A stretch of 64,000 nucleotides of DNA from assembly GCF_019550795.1 (NCBI RefSeq), contig NZ_CP080545.1, positions 5,685,501 to 5,749,500 of the forward strand, in the 5' to 3' direction. Shown here piece after piece: positions 16,033-25,539 of the stretch. The notes beneath the pieces were generated by a model. The model worked only from the letters and a program-made list of their open reading frames with translations. It did no database searches and was not told where the DNA came from. The position numbers and the translations under genes are program-made. Position 1 is the first letter of the stretch; every line of letters begins with the position of its first letter. The DNA is from Paenibacillus sp. sptzw28 (GTDB lineage: Bacteria > Bacillota > Bacilli > Paenibacillales > Paenibacillaceae).

Positions 16033-17647
16033 CGCGATCCACTCCCTCCGCAATTTCCGGCTGCTTCCGGTAATCAGCAGGAACCGGAAGCAATCCGGCG
16101 AAGCAGCCGGCTCCACTGAGCCGCTCCTGCCACCGCCTTTCAGCATCCGAAGGAACAGCTCCTCTGCATGAAAACAACATATAGAGCCGCGCTCCGCGAA
16201 CTCCGGCAATCCTTGCTGCGTGATAAATAGATGACATATGACCGGCCGGCGAGTCTTCCAAGCTGCTGCCATAAATTTTATTGCCGGCTTCAGCTGCGGC
16301 AAGCGATGAATTTCCCCCTCTGGCCCTGCTCGCGCCGGTCAAATCTCCGGGCTTTCGGGCCGCTCCCCCCATAACCGCCGCCCCGTCCGGCAGGTCCGAA
16401 TGAACGGCGCTGAAGCAAACAAAGGCAGCGCCGCGCGGCAGTGAGGCGGTTATATCTGCCAGCCATTCTGCCAGCGGCTTCACGCCATCCGCCCGCAGCC
16501 GGGCGAGCCGCTCTTCCGCATTTCGCAGCGCCGATCTGTCTCCGGACCGAATGTGAATACGCGTTTCTTCGAGGTCGGTGCAGATCAGCTTGATGCCGTT
16601 TCCCGCTTCCCAAGCGCTGCGCACCGCGAGCCAGGCACGTCCCGCGTTCGCATCGAACAACCGTCCGTCGCCGGTATATACAGTCTTCGATGCGTCGAGC
16701 AGTATGACCGTATCGCCCGGCAGCTCGGCGTCGCTAATGCGGGTATGCAGGCCGAGCCCTCTCGCCATGGCACGCCAATTAACCCGCCACAGCGGGTCTC
16801 CTGGAACGTATACCCGCGACTGGACCCCCGAACCTGAACGGCGCACTGCCGCAGCAGCACTCATCGACGAAGCCCCGATTGAATCAATCGGCCGTTTATG
16901 AACCGGTTTGGTTCGGGCAAGAGAACCCGGCAGGCCTTCTATTCGGTCGCCCTGCGGCGGCACCGGCCTTACAAGCGCCCGGCCATCGGTGCTAATAATG
17001 AAGCTTCGCATGCTCATGCCAAGCAAATCGCCGACCGTAATGCGAACCGGACGGAACAGCAGCTCTCCTCTTTGCAGACCCATAACCGTGTAGCTTATTG
17101 TTTGTTTGCGGCTGAACAAGGAAAGTGCTATTGCACGGAATAATAAAGGCGGTGAAGGTCGGCTGCCCTCCGCCTCCGAAGCATTTATGATTTCCTCCTT
17201 TACCGATACCCACATCATCGGCAGCGGTCTTGTGCTGCGGACTGTCAAACGGACAATCATACTTCCCCCGTCCACAAGCCGTGCTCCCGCATCGATCGAC
17301 CTCTCGACCGTAATACGTCCAACCGCCGCGTATGGAATAACGATACACCATACCGCCATTGCGGCGGCAGTGGCAAACAGAAGCCACTCCACGGCGCCTC
17401 CCCGTGATTGCAGAGCTGCGCCGCATGCCGCCAGAAGCAGGATAAGCACAAGCCGCGCAAAATGGCGGCTCTGCGGCTTCCGGTCTCCGACTGCAACAGC
17501 CAAGCTCTTTTTCATATGAGCAGCGTCTGTTTTATACACCCTTTTTACATGGGTACCCGGAGCACCGGTTCCTGGTCCACTAACTGCCGCTGCATCCGCC
17601 GGAACCGAAGCTGCGGCGCCGCGGAAGGCTTTCCCTCTTCCGTTCAT
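16010..17647 (-). CDS. DUF58 domain-containing membrane protein
   Basis: A 545-residue protein of the family that travels with MoxR ATPases. Two hydrophobic segments at about residues 64-80 and 86-105 anchor it. RVYVPGDPLWRVNWRAMAR is the DUF58 signature. The C-terminal half has a von Willebrand A-like fold (TVILLDASKTVYTGDG). The start overlaps the MoxR stop by 4 bases (ATGA). An internal Met at residue 45 (MKKSLAVAVG) is possible but has no ribosome site. Likely works with the MoxR ATPase and the transglutaminase in envelope assembly or maturation; this is inferred from context. Confidence 0.85.
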   Translation of the reverse strand: MNGRGKAFRGAAASVPADAAAVSGPGTGAPGTHVKRVYKTDAAHMKKSLAVAVGDRKPQSRHFARLVLILLLAACGAALQSRGGAVEWLLFATAAAMAVWCIVIPYAAVGRITVERSIDAGARLVDGGSMIVRLTVRSTRPLPMMWVSVKEEIINASEAEGSRPSPPLLFRAIALSLFSRKQTISYTVMGLQRGELLFRPVRITVGDLLGMSMRSFIISTDGRALVRPVPPQGDRIEGLPGSLARTKPVHKRPIDSIGASSMSAAAAVRRSGSGVQSRVYVPGDPLWRVNWRAMARGLGLHTRISDAELPGDTVILLDASKTVYTGDGRLFDANAGRAWLAVRSAWEAGNGIKLICTDLEETRIHIRSGDRSALRNAEERLARLRADGVKPLAEWLADITASLPRGAAFVCFSAVHSDLPDGAAVMGGAARKPGDLTGASRARGGNSSLAAAEAGNKIYGSSLEDSPAGHMSSIYHAARIAGVRGARLYMLFSCRGAVPSDAERRWQERLSGAGCFAGLLPVPADYRKQPEIAEGVDRDASAAIS

Positions 17648-18678
17648 CGGCGTCGATCGCCTTCGCCGGACGGTGCCGGCACCGGAGTCGAAGCGAGGAT
17701 CCGGCGCAGCACATCCGCCGCCGTTATCCCTTCCGCCGCAGCCGCATCCCTCATAACCAAACGGTGAGCGAGCACCTCTTCTGCCGTCTCCTTCATATCG
17801 TCGGGCAGAACAAACCGGCGTCCGTCAACATATGCGGTCGCCTGCGCAGCCCGAACCCAGTCCCGCGTTGCCCTCGGGCTTGCTCCGAGCGTCAGCTCCG
17901 CAGCGGTTCGAGTTGTACCCACAATTTGTACCGCATACGCCAGCAGGGCCGAATGCACGTGCACCGACTGCGCATCGCGCTGCATCCGCAGCCATTCCTC
18001 CGGAATGATTACAGGCCGCAGCTGCTCAGGCTGAAGACGATGCCCGCCGCCCTCCAGCATCGCAATTTCATCCTCCGCCGACGGATATCCAACGGTCAGC
18101 CGCATCATAAAACGGTCCAGCTGCGCTTCCGGCAGCGGATACGTCCCGTCGTCGCGAAGCGGGTTCTGCGTCGCAAGCAGCATGAATGGCTGCGGCAGCC
18201 GCATCGTTTCCCCGTCCGCCGTAACACTCCGCTCCTCCATGGCCTCCAGCAGCGCCGATTGCGTACGGGGCGGGGTACGGTTTATTTCATCCGCCAGCAC
18301 CACATTGGCCATAAGCGGGCCCTGGCGAAACACGAGGTCGCCCCGCTTCCCATCCCATACGAGCCCCCCGATGACATCGGCCGGCAGCATATCCGAGGTG
18401 AACTGGATGCGGCGAAATTCTCCGCCTATAACCCGTGCGATGGCTCGCACAAGCAGCGTCTTGCCGACGCCCGGCACATCCTCGAGCAGCACATGCCCGC
18501 CCGCAAGCAGCGCGGCAAAGACCCTCTCCACAACCTCGCTTTTGCCGAGAAGCACACTGTTCACCCGTGCCATCATCAGCCGAAGCAGCTGACTCGCCGC
18601 TTCCGGCCAGCTATCCTGCTGCTTTTCCACCGGAAAATCGTCTGCCTGCCATTCTTCCGCCGATTGTTTTGGAATCAT
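17644..18678 (-). CDS. MoxR-family AAA+ ATPase
   Basis: A 344-residue cytoplasmic AAA+ ATPase. Walker A is LLEDVPGVGKT near residue 68, Walker B is VVLADEINRTPP, sensor 1 is FMLLATQNP and the C-terminal lid is present. MoxR proteins act as chaperone-like remodelers for membrane or VWA partner proteins, and the two genes that follow (DUF58, transglutaminase) are their usual companions. Start ATG has AAAGGACGTGA ahead. It is the promoter-proximal gene of the three-gene operon. Confidence 0.92.
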   Translation of the reverse strand: MIPKQSAEEWQADDFPVEKQQDSWPEAASQLLRLMMARVNSVLLGKSEVVERVFAALLAGGHVLLEDVPGVGKTLLVRAIARVIGGEFRRIQFTSDMLPADVIGGLVWDGKRGDLVFRQGPLMANVVLADEINRTPPRTQSALLEAMEERSVTADGETMRLPQPFMLLATQNPLRDDGTYPLPEAQLDRFMMRLTVGYPSAEDEIAMLEGGGHRLQPEQLRPVIIPEEWLRMQRDAQSVHVHSALLAYAVQIVGTTRTAAELTLGASPRATRDWVRAAQATAYVDGRRFVLPDDMKETAEEVLAHRLVMRDAAAAEGITAADVLRRILASTPVPAPSGEGDRRR

Positions 18679-18922
18679 TCCCGCTCACGTCCTTTCATAA
18701 CGCCCTATCACGCGATTCTATCAACCAGTTTCTCCAGTTCCCGCGATCTTTACACCTGCTAGATTAATAGCAAAGAGGGCAACAAGACCAAGTCGGCACC
18801 GAGCCCCCGATTCGGCATCACGTCGGCTCCGTTTTAAGTCGACATTCCGACTCCTTCTGGGGGCGCATACACAGCGGAGGCCGCTTTAATGCGTTTAGCC
18901 GGTCTTCCTGCTTTTTCGCATA
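18679..18922. other. Intergenic region without a recognised gene
   Basis: Lies upstream of the MoxR operon and downstream of bcp. It contains GC-rich complementary patches (GTCGGCACCGAG, ATCACGTCGGCTCC) that could fold, but no coding frame with a ribosome site. Confidence 0.35.
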
Positions 18923-18957
18923 CAAAAAAGGCCGCTCCCCTGCCGGGAAACAGCCCT
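18923..18957 (-). terminator. Intrinsic terminator of bcp
   Basis: On the minus strand GGGCTGTTTCCC faces GGGGAGCGGCC across GGCA (with G-T pairs) and is followed by six T. Confidence 0.75.
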
Positions 18958-18970
18958 TCTCGTTTCATCG

Positions 18971-19453
18971 CTATTTCAATTCCTGCGCCGCCTTCAGCAC
19001 TTCCTGAACATGCCCCTTGACTCTGATATTCCGCCACTCGCGTACGAGCTTGCCCTTCTCGTTAATGAGGAACGTCGAGCGGACCAAGCCCATATATTCA
19101 CGGCCGTAAAGCTTCTTCAGCTGCCACACCCCGTAGAGCTCGCATACCCTGTGCTCCGGGTCAGCCAGCAGCTCATAGGGCAGCTCGTACTTGGCGGCGA
19201 ACCGCTCATGTGTCGCAGCTGTATCAATGCTGATACCGAGCACGACTGTGCCCAATTCGCGAAACTCCGCATAGACATCGCGGAAATCGCATGATTCCTG
19301 CGTACAGGCAGGAGTCAGATCCTTCGGGTAGAAGAACAGCACAACCTTTTGCCCGATATAATCGGAGAGCTTCACTTGACGGCCGCCTGCCGCTTCAAGC
19401 GAGAAGTCGGGCGCCTTTTTGCCTACGAATGCCTTTGCCTTAATTTTAGCCAT
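18971..19453 (-). CDS. bcp: Thioredoxin-dependent peroxiredoxin, Bcp type
   Basis: Bcp reduces hydrogen peroxide and organic hydroperoxides with thioredoxin. The 160-residue protein is the family length. PKDLTPACTQESCDFRD contains the peroxidatic Cys50 and the resolving Cys55, the CX4C arrangement of 2-Cys atypical Bcp enzymes, and RSTFLINEKGK is the conserved Arg-containing strand. The ATG has AGGAAAGGA ahead. It has its own terminator and no partner gene. Confidence 0.95.
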   Translation of the reverse strand: MAKIKAKAFVGKKAPDFSLEAAGGRQVKLSDYIGQKVVLFFYPKDLTPACTQESCDFRDVYAEFRELGTVVLGISIDTAATHERFAAKYELPYELLADPEHRVCELYGVWQLKKLYGREYMGLVRSTFLINEKGKLVREWRNIRVKGHVQEVLKAAQELK

Positions 19454-19486
19454 TGTTTCGTCCTTTCCTTCTTGCAGCCGAGCAGC

Positions 19487-20281
19487 TTACGAACCGGCGC
19501 CGCGGTACCGTTTAACCCCAAGATTCCACACCGTTAGACCGATCGACAGCATAACAATTCCGACTACCGGCGTTAGAAGCGCCAAGCTCGATAATCCGTC
19601 TTCGTGCCGACCGAGAAAATACGATGCCGGAATAACGCCGACAAAAGCGAACGGCAGCACCCACGTCAGCAGGAAACGGATCGTTTTGTTATAAATGTTG
19701 ACCGGGTAGCGACCGTAATTCTGGAGATTGTACATGAGCGGCAAAATGCCTGTCGGCGCATCGGAGTAAAAGGATATCGCCGTCAGGGCAATGTACATTC
19801 CCCCGTAGATCAGCACTGCGCCAATGATGAACACGACAAGCATCAGCACGTCAAGCGCTTCAAAGGGCAGACCGAGCTCAGACCAGCTGAGTGCCATGAT
19901 AACCGCTCCGACAAGGGAGCCGAACAAGGACGGCGGATCCATATTCTCAAGCAGCACCTGATACAGATTGTAAGCGGGCCGGGTCAAAATACGGTCCATT
20001 TCGCCCTTTATAATATAGCGTTCTCCGAAGTTCCATAAATTAAAGAACACTCCGAAAATTCCGAAAGGAACCATGAAGAAGCCGTATACGAAGACAACCT
20101 CCGCCTCAGACCAGCCGCCGAGCGACGGCGTGTGCTGGAACACGATGAGGATAAAGATCAGGTTAACCCCCTGGAAGAGCAGGTCGGACAACACCTCGAC
20201 CCAGAAATCCATCCGGTAGGCAAGCCTGGTCTTCGCATAGTTCTTTAAATATTCCACACATAAGGACCAGTAAAACATCAT
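19487..20281 (-). CDS. ABC-2 family transporter permease (DUF990-like)
   Basis: A 264-residue integral membrane protein with about six hydrophobic segments (e.g. LLFQGVNLIFILIVF, GFFMVPFGIFGVFF, ALDVLMLVVFIIGAVLIYGG, LLTPVVGIVMLSIGLTVW). The pattern fits the ABC-2 permeases that occur as pairs with an NatA/DrrA-like ATPase. GGAGG lies ahead of two adjacent ATGs, 7 bases after the partner permease's stop. It is the third gene of the ATPase-permease-permease operon. The substrate is unknown. Confidence 0.82.
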   Translation of the reverse strand: MMFYWSLCVEYLKNYAKTRLAYRMDFWVEVLSDLLFQGVNLIFILIVFQHTPSLGGWSEAEVVFVYGFFMVPFGIFGVFFNLWNFGERYIIKGEMDRILTRPAYNLYQVLLENMDPPSLFGSLVGAVIMALSWSELGLPFEALDVLMLVVFIIGAVLIYGGMYIALTAISFYSDAPTGILPLMYNLQNYGRYPVNIYNKTIRFLLTWVLPFAFVGVIPASYFLGRHEDGLSSLALLTPVVGIVMLSIGLTVWNLGVKRYRGAGS

Positions 20282-20288
20282 TTTTGCG

Positions 20289-21083
20289 TCATCCTCCCTG
20301 CACGAACAGCCGGTACCGCGCCTGCCGCCATACCCAAGCGATCGGTACGATCAGCACGAGGAACCAGATGATTTGCACGCCAAGCACGCGCAGCGCTTCG
20401 TCTCCCGCGACTCTTCCCGTGAACACAGAACTCGGCAGATAGGTGATCGCCTGAAACGGCAGCCATTTCATTGCTATCGCGAGCCAGCCGGGAAAGAATG
20501 ACACCGGTACGATTACGCCCGAGAACAGATCGACGAGCACCCGCTTCATCCGCAGCATCCCCTCGTTATTTTCCACGAAAAAGGCGAACAGTCCCGTCAG
20601 CATATTAATTTGCGTATTAATAAGAAAGCTCAACACCAGCATGACAAAATAGAGCGCCCATACTCCCGGGTCGGTCGGCAGCTTGACCGGGAAGATCAGG
20701 CAGACGACAACAAGTCCCGGTGCCATAAAGAGGAGCAGGCGGAAAATCCCTTCACCGAAGGCCTGCATCATTTTGACGAATAAATAATTATACGGCCGGA
20801 TGAACTGTATAGCTACGCTGCCGTCGCGGATTTCGCTTGCGATTTCGCGGTCAAGGTTGTTGAAGTAGAAAGCGCGGGCCATCCACGATACCGCTACATA
20901 GGTCGTCATCTGAGCAAGCGTAAAGCCCCCGAGTATTTTCTGCGTCCCGTAAATCGCTTCCCATAGGAAATAATAAGCGCCTATATTGATCGCATAGATG
21001 ACGATGCCGCTGTAATAGTTCACACGGTAAGCCAGCATCATAAGGAAACGGATACGGATAAGGTCCAGATATGCGCTAGTCAT
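20289..21083 (-). CDS. ABC-2 family transporter permease
   Basis: A 264-residue membrane protein, second gene of the ABC operon, with about six hydrophobic segments including LLLFMAPGLVVVCLIFPV, ALYFVMLVLSFLIN and VLGVQIIWFLVLIVPIAWV. SVAIQFIRPYNYLFVKMMQAF is the cytoplasmic coupling region seen in these permeases. I use the ATG overlapping the end of the ATPase gene, which has AAGGAG ten bases ahead; a longer start would lie inside the ATPase tail. It probably forms a heterodimer with the next gene product. Confidence 0.82.
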   Translation of the reverse strand: MTSAYLDLIRIRFLMMLAYRVNYYSGIVIYAINIGAYYFLWEAIYGTQKILGGFTLAQMTTYVAVSWMARAFYFNNLDREIASEIRDGSVAIQFIRPYNYLFVKMMQAFGEGIFRLLLFMAPGLVVVCLIFPVKLPTDPGVWALYFVMLVLSFLINTQINMLTGLFAFFVENNEGMLRMKRVLVDLFSGVIVPVSFFPGWLAIAMKWLPFQAITYLPSSVFTGRVAGDEALRVLGVQIIWFLVLIVPIAWVWRQARYRLFVQGG

Positions 21084-22326
21084 TACGCACCTGCTCCTTC
21101 TTGTTATCAGGCCCACCAACCGCTTCGCTGTCTGAATCCGCGTCTTTCCCGGCCTTGGTGCCGGCAGCTTTGTTGTCCGAATCCGCGTCTTCCCCGCCTA
21201 TCGTGCCGGCAGTTTCACTGTCTGAAACCGTGTCTTCCAGGTTCTTAGCACCGGCGGTATCAAGAAGTGCGGATTGTTCCTCATCGATTGCGGGTTGGCT
21301 GAGCTTATCGGCTGCTTCCTGGGAAGCCGAGCCCGATTGGTATATTTCCCGGACGATCTCGTCCGTGTTCGTCTCCATGATTTTGATATCGCGGATATCA
21401 GCCCCGCCTCCGACGACACGGGCCAAAGCATCGGACACATTCACTTCGTGAGGCAGCCACATTGTAGCGGTCAATTCATTGTCCACCGACCAGGTCACGC
21501 TATCCAAACCGCTGGTGAGCTGACGTAATTCGCCGATTTCCGGAAGCTCGCCGAATTGAAACTGAATCTCCCGCCCCTTGCTCCAGCGCGACTTCAGCTC
21601 CTCCAATCCGCCGTCATAGATAATGCGTCCGTCATCCAGCATTATAACGCGGGAACAGAGCGCTTCGATATCCTGCAGATCATGGGTGGTCAGCAGGATG
21701 GTTGTGCCGTGCTCGCGGTTTATTTTTTTAAGAAAATCCCGTATTTCCGTCTTCACCACAATATCGAGCCCAATCGTCGGCTCATCCAGAAACAGGATCG
21801 ACGGGTTGTGCAGCAGGGATGCGACAAGCTCGCACCGCATCCGCTGGCCGAGGCTGAGCTTGCGCACGGGACGGTTAAGCAGCTCGCCGAGATGAAGCCG
21901 CTCCACTAGTTCATCAAGCCGTGTGCGGAATTCCGCCTCCGGTACCCGGTACACTTTGCGCAGCAGGCGGAAGGACTCGATTACGCCGATATCCCACCAA
22001 AGCTGGCTGCGCTGGCCGAATACGACGCCGATCCCGCGAACGAACTTTTCGCGTTCCTTGTAGGGTACGAAGCCGTTTACTTTCAAATGACCGGAGGTCG
22101 GGACCAGGATGCCGGTGAGCATTTTGATCGTAGTCGATTTTCCTGCGCCGTTCTCGCCGATGTAACCGCATATTTCGCCCTGGGGTATCTGGAAGGAGAT
22201 GTCCTTCACGGCTGTGATTTCGTTATATTCCCGCTTGAACAGATCCTTAAGTGCTCCGGCCAGGCCTTCACGGTTTTTTTGAACATTGAACTGCTTGCGC
22301 AAATCCTTGACATCAATCGCCAACAT
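21076..22326 (-). CDS. ABC transporter ATP-binding protein with a repetitive acidic C-terminal tail
   Basis: A 416-residue ATPase. Walker A GENGAGKST, signature LSLGQRMRC, Walker B ILFLDEPTIGLD and the H-loop TTHDLQD are all intact. The usual protein of this group ends near residue 330; here about 80 more residues follow, low in complexity and acidic, with three imperfect 15-residue repeats of the form DADSDxxAxGTxxGx. The DNA shows matching 45-bp periodicity. The start ATG has AAAGGGAGTA ahead. It drives the two permeases downstream. Confidence 0.88.
   Translation of the reverse strand: MLAIDVKDLRKQFNVQKNREGLAGALKDLFKREYNEITAVKDISFQIPQGEICGYIGENGAGKSTTIKMLTGILVPTSGHLKVNGFVPYKEREKFVRGIGVVFGQRSQLWWDIGVIESFRLLRKVYRVPEAEFRTRLDELVERLHLGELLNRPVRKLSLGQRMRCELVASLLHNPSILFLDEPTIGLDIVVKTEIRDFLKKINREHGTTILLTTHDLQDIEALCSRVIMLDDGRIIYDGGLEELKSRWSKGREIQFQFGELPEIGELRQLTSGLDSVTWSVDNELTATMWLPHEVNVSDALARVVGGGADIRDIKIMETNTDEIVREIYQSGSASQEAADKLSQPAIDEEQSALLDTAGAKNLEDTVSDSETAGTIGGEDADSDNKAAGTKAGKDADSDSEAVGGPDNKKEQVRND
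21120..21260 (-). repeat. 45-bp tandem repeat coding for the ATPase tail
   Basis: The element TCTGAATCCGCGTCT recurs with small changes at 21131, 21176 and 21221 (plus-strand reading), exactly 45 bases apart. This keeps frame and yields a 15-residue repeat. Copy-number variation between strains would lengthen or shorten the tail without a frameshift. Confidence 0.8.
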
Positions 22327-22424
22327 AAGCGTGTACTCCCTTTCTTTTACCTCGACATTTCCTGGGAAATAAGTGCCTTTTTCGATTCTAGCAGATAAAA
22401 CTTGCTTCTATACGACGTTACATT

Positions 22425-22453
22425 TTATAATTTTATGATATGTAATACTACAA
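22425..22453 (-). promoter_or_regulatory. Probable promoter of the three-gene ABC operon
   Basis: TTGTAG (22448-22453) and TTATAA (22425-22430) are 17 bases apart in an AT-rich stretch about 100 bases before the ATPase start. The rest of this 306-base divergent region shows no further feature apart from the ribosome site of the next gene. Confidence 0.5.
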
Positions 22454-22632
22454 CAGATTAAAGAATGCGTAAACGGGTTGATTTATAAGAGAAAGCTAAA
22501 TGCCTGGCGGATACGCTAACAGGACACATTATTGTGCTTTGTTCCACGCCTTGTGAAAGCGGAGGATGCATATAGTTACGGGTGGGCCGTTGAATACCAT
22601 TATAACGAACCAATGAGGAGGAACAGAACAGG

Positions 22633-23709
22633 ATGCCGCGGGTGAAGACAGGAAAAAAAAGAGCATGGCTGCTGCCATTAATTATTGTACTATCCGTAAT
22701 AGTCGGATTCGCCGCCTATCAAGGTGTTGGCGTATATAAGTCGCTTGATAAATTCAGCAAGTCGAAGGACGAATCGCGGTTTAGCCAGTTTAAGGAGACC
22801 GCAACGGACCAGCCTGCGAAATGGGAAGGAACCGAACGGGTCAACATTTTACTTATGGGCGGCGACAACCGGGGTTTGAAGAAAAATGATGCAGCCCGGT
22901 CGGACTCAATGCTTGTTGCCTCGGTCGACCCGGTAACGAAACAGGTCCATCTCTTCTCTATATTGCGCGATACTTACGTTCCTATTGAAGGACATGGCGA
23001 AGGCCGGATTAACACGGCTTTGGCGCTTGGCGGACCTAATCTCGCCATGAAGACGATCGGCGGAATGCTTGGTCTTAATATTCAATATTATGTTTATACC
23101 GATTTTGAAGGATTCAAATCGCTGATCAACGCAATCGGCGGGATCGACTATGATGTCGAGAAGAACATGAACTACGTCGATAATGCCGACGGCAACCGGT
23201 ACGACATCCATTTGAAAAAAGGAATGCAGCACCTCGACGGAGAGCATGCGCTGATGTATGTCCGTTTCCGTCATGATGCGATGAGCGATTTCACCCGAAC
23301 CGAGCGTCAGCGCAATTTCCTGACAGCGGTCGCGGATAAGCTGAAATCGGGATGGAACCTGCTCCGAATGAAACAGATTCTGGACAGCGTACAGCCTTAC
23401 ATTGAAACAAACCTTGAAGTTTCGGATATGCTTAAGCTTGCGCAGCTCGGCGTCGACAGCCATATGGCGGGACAAGCGCAGGTACCGCCGATGGACTTGA
23501 TCGGCGATAAGAAAGTTGACGGGGCGTCCGTACTTTCGGTGCGGAACGATGCGGAGCTTCTAGCTTACGTGAAATCAGAGCTCAGCAAGGACTCGACGGC
23601 TCCGTCTTCTTCAGGCACCCAGTCTGTGAACAGCACGGACGGCGGCCAGGCAAGCGAAAGCAGTGCCAGCGGGAGCAGCTCCGCCAGCGGCAGCAGTGCC
23701 AGCAAGTAA
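22633..23709 (+). CDS. LytR-CpsA-Psr (LCP) family protein
   Basis: LCP enzymes transfer undecaprenyl-linked wall polymers such as teichoic acids onto peptidoglycan outside the cell. The 358-residue protein has a basic N-terminus, one membrane helix (WLLPLIIVLSVIVGFAAY), and the LCP core: NILLMGGDNRG, ARSDSMLVASVDP, SILRDTYVPI, RINTALALGG and YVRFRHD, with the conserved Asp and Arg residues for pyrophosphate binding. The last 45 residues are a Ser/Ala/Gly-rich tail probably lying in the wall. GAGGAGG precedes the ATG. It is monocistronic with a strong terminator. Confidence 0.93.
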   Translation: MPRVKTGKKRAWLLPLIIVLSVIVGFAAYQGVGVYKSLDKFSKSKDESRFSQFKETATDQPAKWEGTERVNILLMGGDNRGLKKNDAARSDSMLVASVDPVTKQVHLFSILRDTYVPIEGHGEGRINTALALGGPNLAMKTIGGMLGLNIQYYVYTDFEGFKSLINAIGGIDYDVEKNMNYVDNADGNRYDIHLKKGMQHLDGEHALMYVRFRHDAMSDFTRTERQRNFLTAVADKLKSGWNLLRMKQILDSVQPYIETNLEVSDMLKLAQLGVDSHMAGQAQVPPMDLIGDKKVDGASVLSVRNDAELLAYVKSELSKDSTAPSSSGTQSVNSTDGGQASESSASGSSSASGSSASK

Positions 23710-23738
23710 TTGGCGGTCGCGTCTTAATGTCTTACAAT

Positions 23739-23782
23739 AGACGGAGGGTGATTCGATCCCGAATCACCCTCCGTCTTGCTTG
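23739..23782 (+). terminator. Intrinsic terminator of the LCP gene
   Basis: AGACGGAGGGTGATTC pairs perfectly with GAATCACCCTCCGTCT around GATCCC, followed by TGCTTGTT. The stem is very strong and the T run is poor. Confidence 0.8.
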
Positions 23783-23843
23783 TTATGGCGGGACAACCGC
23801 ATGTGAGCGGTCAATGCGCTATCACGATGACTCGTCGCAAGCG

Positions 23844-24055
23844 CATTTAGTCGCACCGATGACACTCTTCACGCGCAACGGGCCACTGGAGCTCATTTAG
23901 TTTCACCTGTGACACTATTCAAGCGCATACGGGCCACTGGAGCTCATTTAGTTCCACCGGTAACACTATTCTCACGCATACGGACCGCCGGAGCTGATTT
24001 ATTGCACCGGTGCCACTATTCGGACTCATCCGGCCCGCCGGAGCTCATTAGTTCA
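23844..24055. repeat. 51-bp tandem repeat array ahead of gsaB
   Basis: About four diverging copies of a 50-51 bp unit, recognisable by CATTTAG(T) at 23844, 23894, 23945 and (changed) 23996 and 24045, each followed by CACC(G/T)GTGACACTATTC and GGGCC(A/G)CYGGAGCT. Identity falls from the first copies to the last. No credible gene overlaps. Because 51 is a multiple of three, one frame stays open and looks like a repetitive peptide, which I do not accept as a gene. It is not a CRISPR array, since there are no spacers. Confidence 0.85.
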
Positions 24056-24133
24056 ATTACCAACCGTCACCGATGCCGGTATTCGGGCACTGGCGGGACG
24101 CTTTTGCTTATTACATATTAGGAGGATCATTCC

Positions 24134-25459
24134 ATGTCCATTCCACGTACACGCTCGGAGCAGCTATATGCCGAAGCGCTTGAGCATATTGTCGGCGGTG
24201 TCAATAGCCCTTCCCGTTCCTTCAAAGCGGTTGGCGGTGGCGCGCCTGTGTTTATGAAGCGAGCGCATGGGGCTCACTTCTGGGATGTCGACGGGAACCG
24301 TTACATCGACTACCTGTGCGCTTACGGTCCTATCATAACCGGGCATGCCCACCCTCACATTACCGCGGCGATCACGCGGGCGGCCGAGAACGGCACGCTG
24401 TACGGTACGCCGACGGAGCTGGAAATCGAGCTTGCACGCATGCTGAAAGCCGCAATTCCATCGCTCGATAAGGTTCGGTTCGTCAACTCGGGGACGGAAG
24501 CGGTCATGACAACGATCCGGGTCGCCCGCGCCTATACGAAACGCAGCAAGATCATCAAGTTCGCCGGCTGTTACCACGGTCATTCCGATCTGGTTCTCGT
24601 CGCCGCAGGCTCCGGACCGTCGACACTCGGTATCCCCGACAGTGCAGGCATACCGGAAAGCATCGCCAGCGAGGTTATCACGGTGCCGTTCAATGACCTT
24701 GTCAGCCTGCTGCATGCTCTTGAACGCTGGGGCGATGACGTCGCAGCGGTCATGATTGAACCGATCGTCGGCAACTTCGGCATGGTCATGCCTGCTCCGG
24801 GATTCCTCGAAGGGCTCTGCCGCATAACACGGGATGCCGGCGCTCTCGTCATATATGACGAAGTGATCAGCGGTTTCAGGTTCCATTACGGCTGCGCTCA
24901 AACGTATGATACATTTCCCGACAAGCAAGCGATCGAACCGGACCTGACCGCGCTGGGCAAAATCATCGGCGGAGGTCTGCCAATCGGCGCATATGGCGGA
25001 CGCAAGGAGATTATGGCGCAAGTCGCGCCTCTCGGCCCGGCTTACCAAGCAGGTACGATGGCCGGCAACCCTGCTTCGATCTCCGCCGGGATCGCGTGTC
25101 TGGAACTGCTTCAAACGCCAGGGGTTTATGACAGAATGGACGCGCTTGCCTCCAGGCTGACCGATGCGCTGCAGCATTCAGCCGGCAAACACGGAGTCCC
25201 TCTCACGATTAACCGTATTCGCGGATCATTCTCAACCCACTTCTGCCCGCATCCGGTGACAAATTACGACGAAGCGCAGCGCTCGGACGGGGAGCAATTC
25301 GCCCGTTTCTTCCGCCTAATGCTCGAACAGGGCATTTGCCTCGCGCCTTCCAAATATGAGGCGTGGTTCCTCACACTGGCACATACGGAGCAGGATATTG
25401 CCGAGACGATTGAGGCCGCTGAGCGAGCATTTAACGAAATGAATAATAATACAAAATAA
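24134..25459 (+). CDS. gsaB: Glutamate-1-semialdehyde 2,1-aminomutase (GsaB type)
   Basis: This PLP enzyme converts glutamate-1-semialdehyde to 5-aminolevulinate in haem synthesis. The 441-residue protein has [11 protein letters not shown] near the start, [18 protein letters not shown] (the YGPIITGH form typical of GsaB rather than HemL), the PLP phosphate site [24 protein letters not shown] and [19 protein letters not shown], where the Lys binds PLP. AGGAGGA lies ahead of the ATG. It stands alone with its own terminator. In Bacillus, gsaB is a second copy beside the hem operon, which explains the isolation. Confidence 0.92.
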   Translation: MSIPRTRSEQLYAEALEHIVGGVNSPSRSFKAVGGGAPVFMKRAHGAHFWDVDGNRYIDYLCAYGPIITGHAHPHITAAITRAAENGTLYGTPTELEIELARMLKAAIPSLDKVRFVNSGTEAVMTTIRVARAYTKRSKIIKFAGCYHGHSDLVLVAAGSGPSTLGIPDSAGIPESIASEVITVPFNDLVSLLHALERWGDDVAAVMIEPIVGNFGMVMPAPGFLEGLCRITRDAGALVIYDEVISGFRFHYGCAQTYDTFPDKQAIEPDLTALGKIIGGGLPIGAYGGRKEIMAQVAPLGPAYQAGTMAGNPASISAGIACLELLQTPGVYDRMDALASRLTDALQHSAGKHGVPLTINRIRGSFSTHFCPHPVTNYDEAQRSDGEQFARFFRLMLEQGICLAPSKYEAWFLTLAHTEQDIAETIEAAERAFNEMNNNTK

Positions 25460-25539
25460 AATCTCTGACCGGTACATGCTCCTTATCCCACTCGCCTAGG
25501 GCCGATAATAGGGCCCATCCGGCCGTATCGCACCGGCAC

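Noticed and set aside
23844..24055. CRISPR array
   Set aside because: The unit is continuous with no spacers, copies diverge strongly, and no cas gene is present.
23909..24121. A 70-residue repetitive frame in the tandem array
   Set aside because: It is open only because the 51-bp unit is a multiple of three; no ribosome site or known domain.
24164..25177. A 337-residue frame antisense to gsaB
   Set aside because: Shadow of gsaB; gsaB has the ribosome site, terminator and all family motifs.
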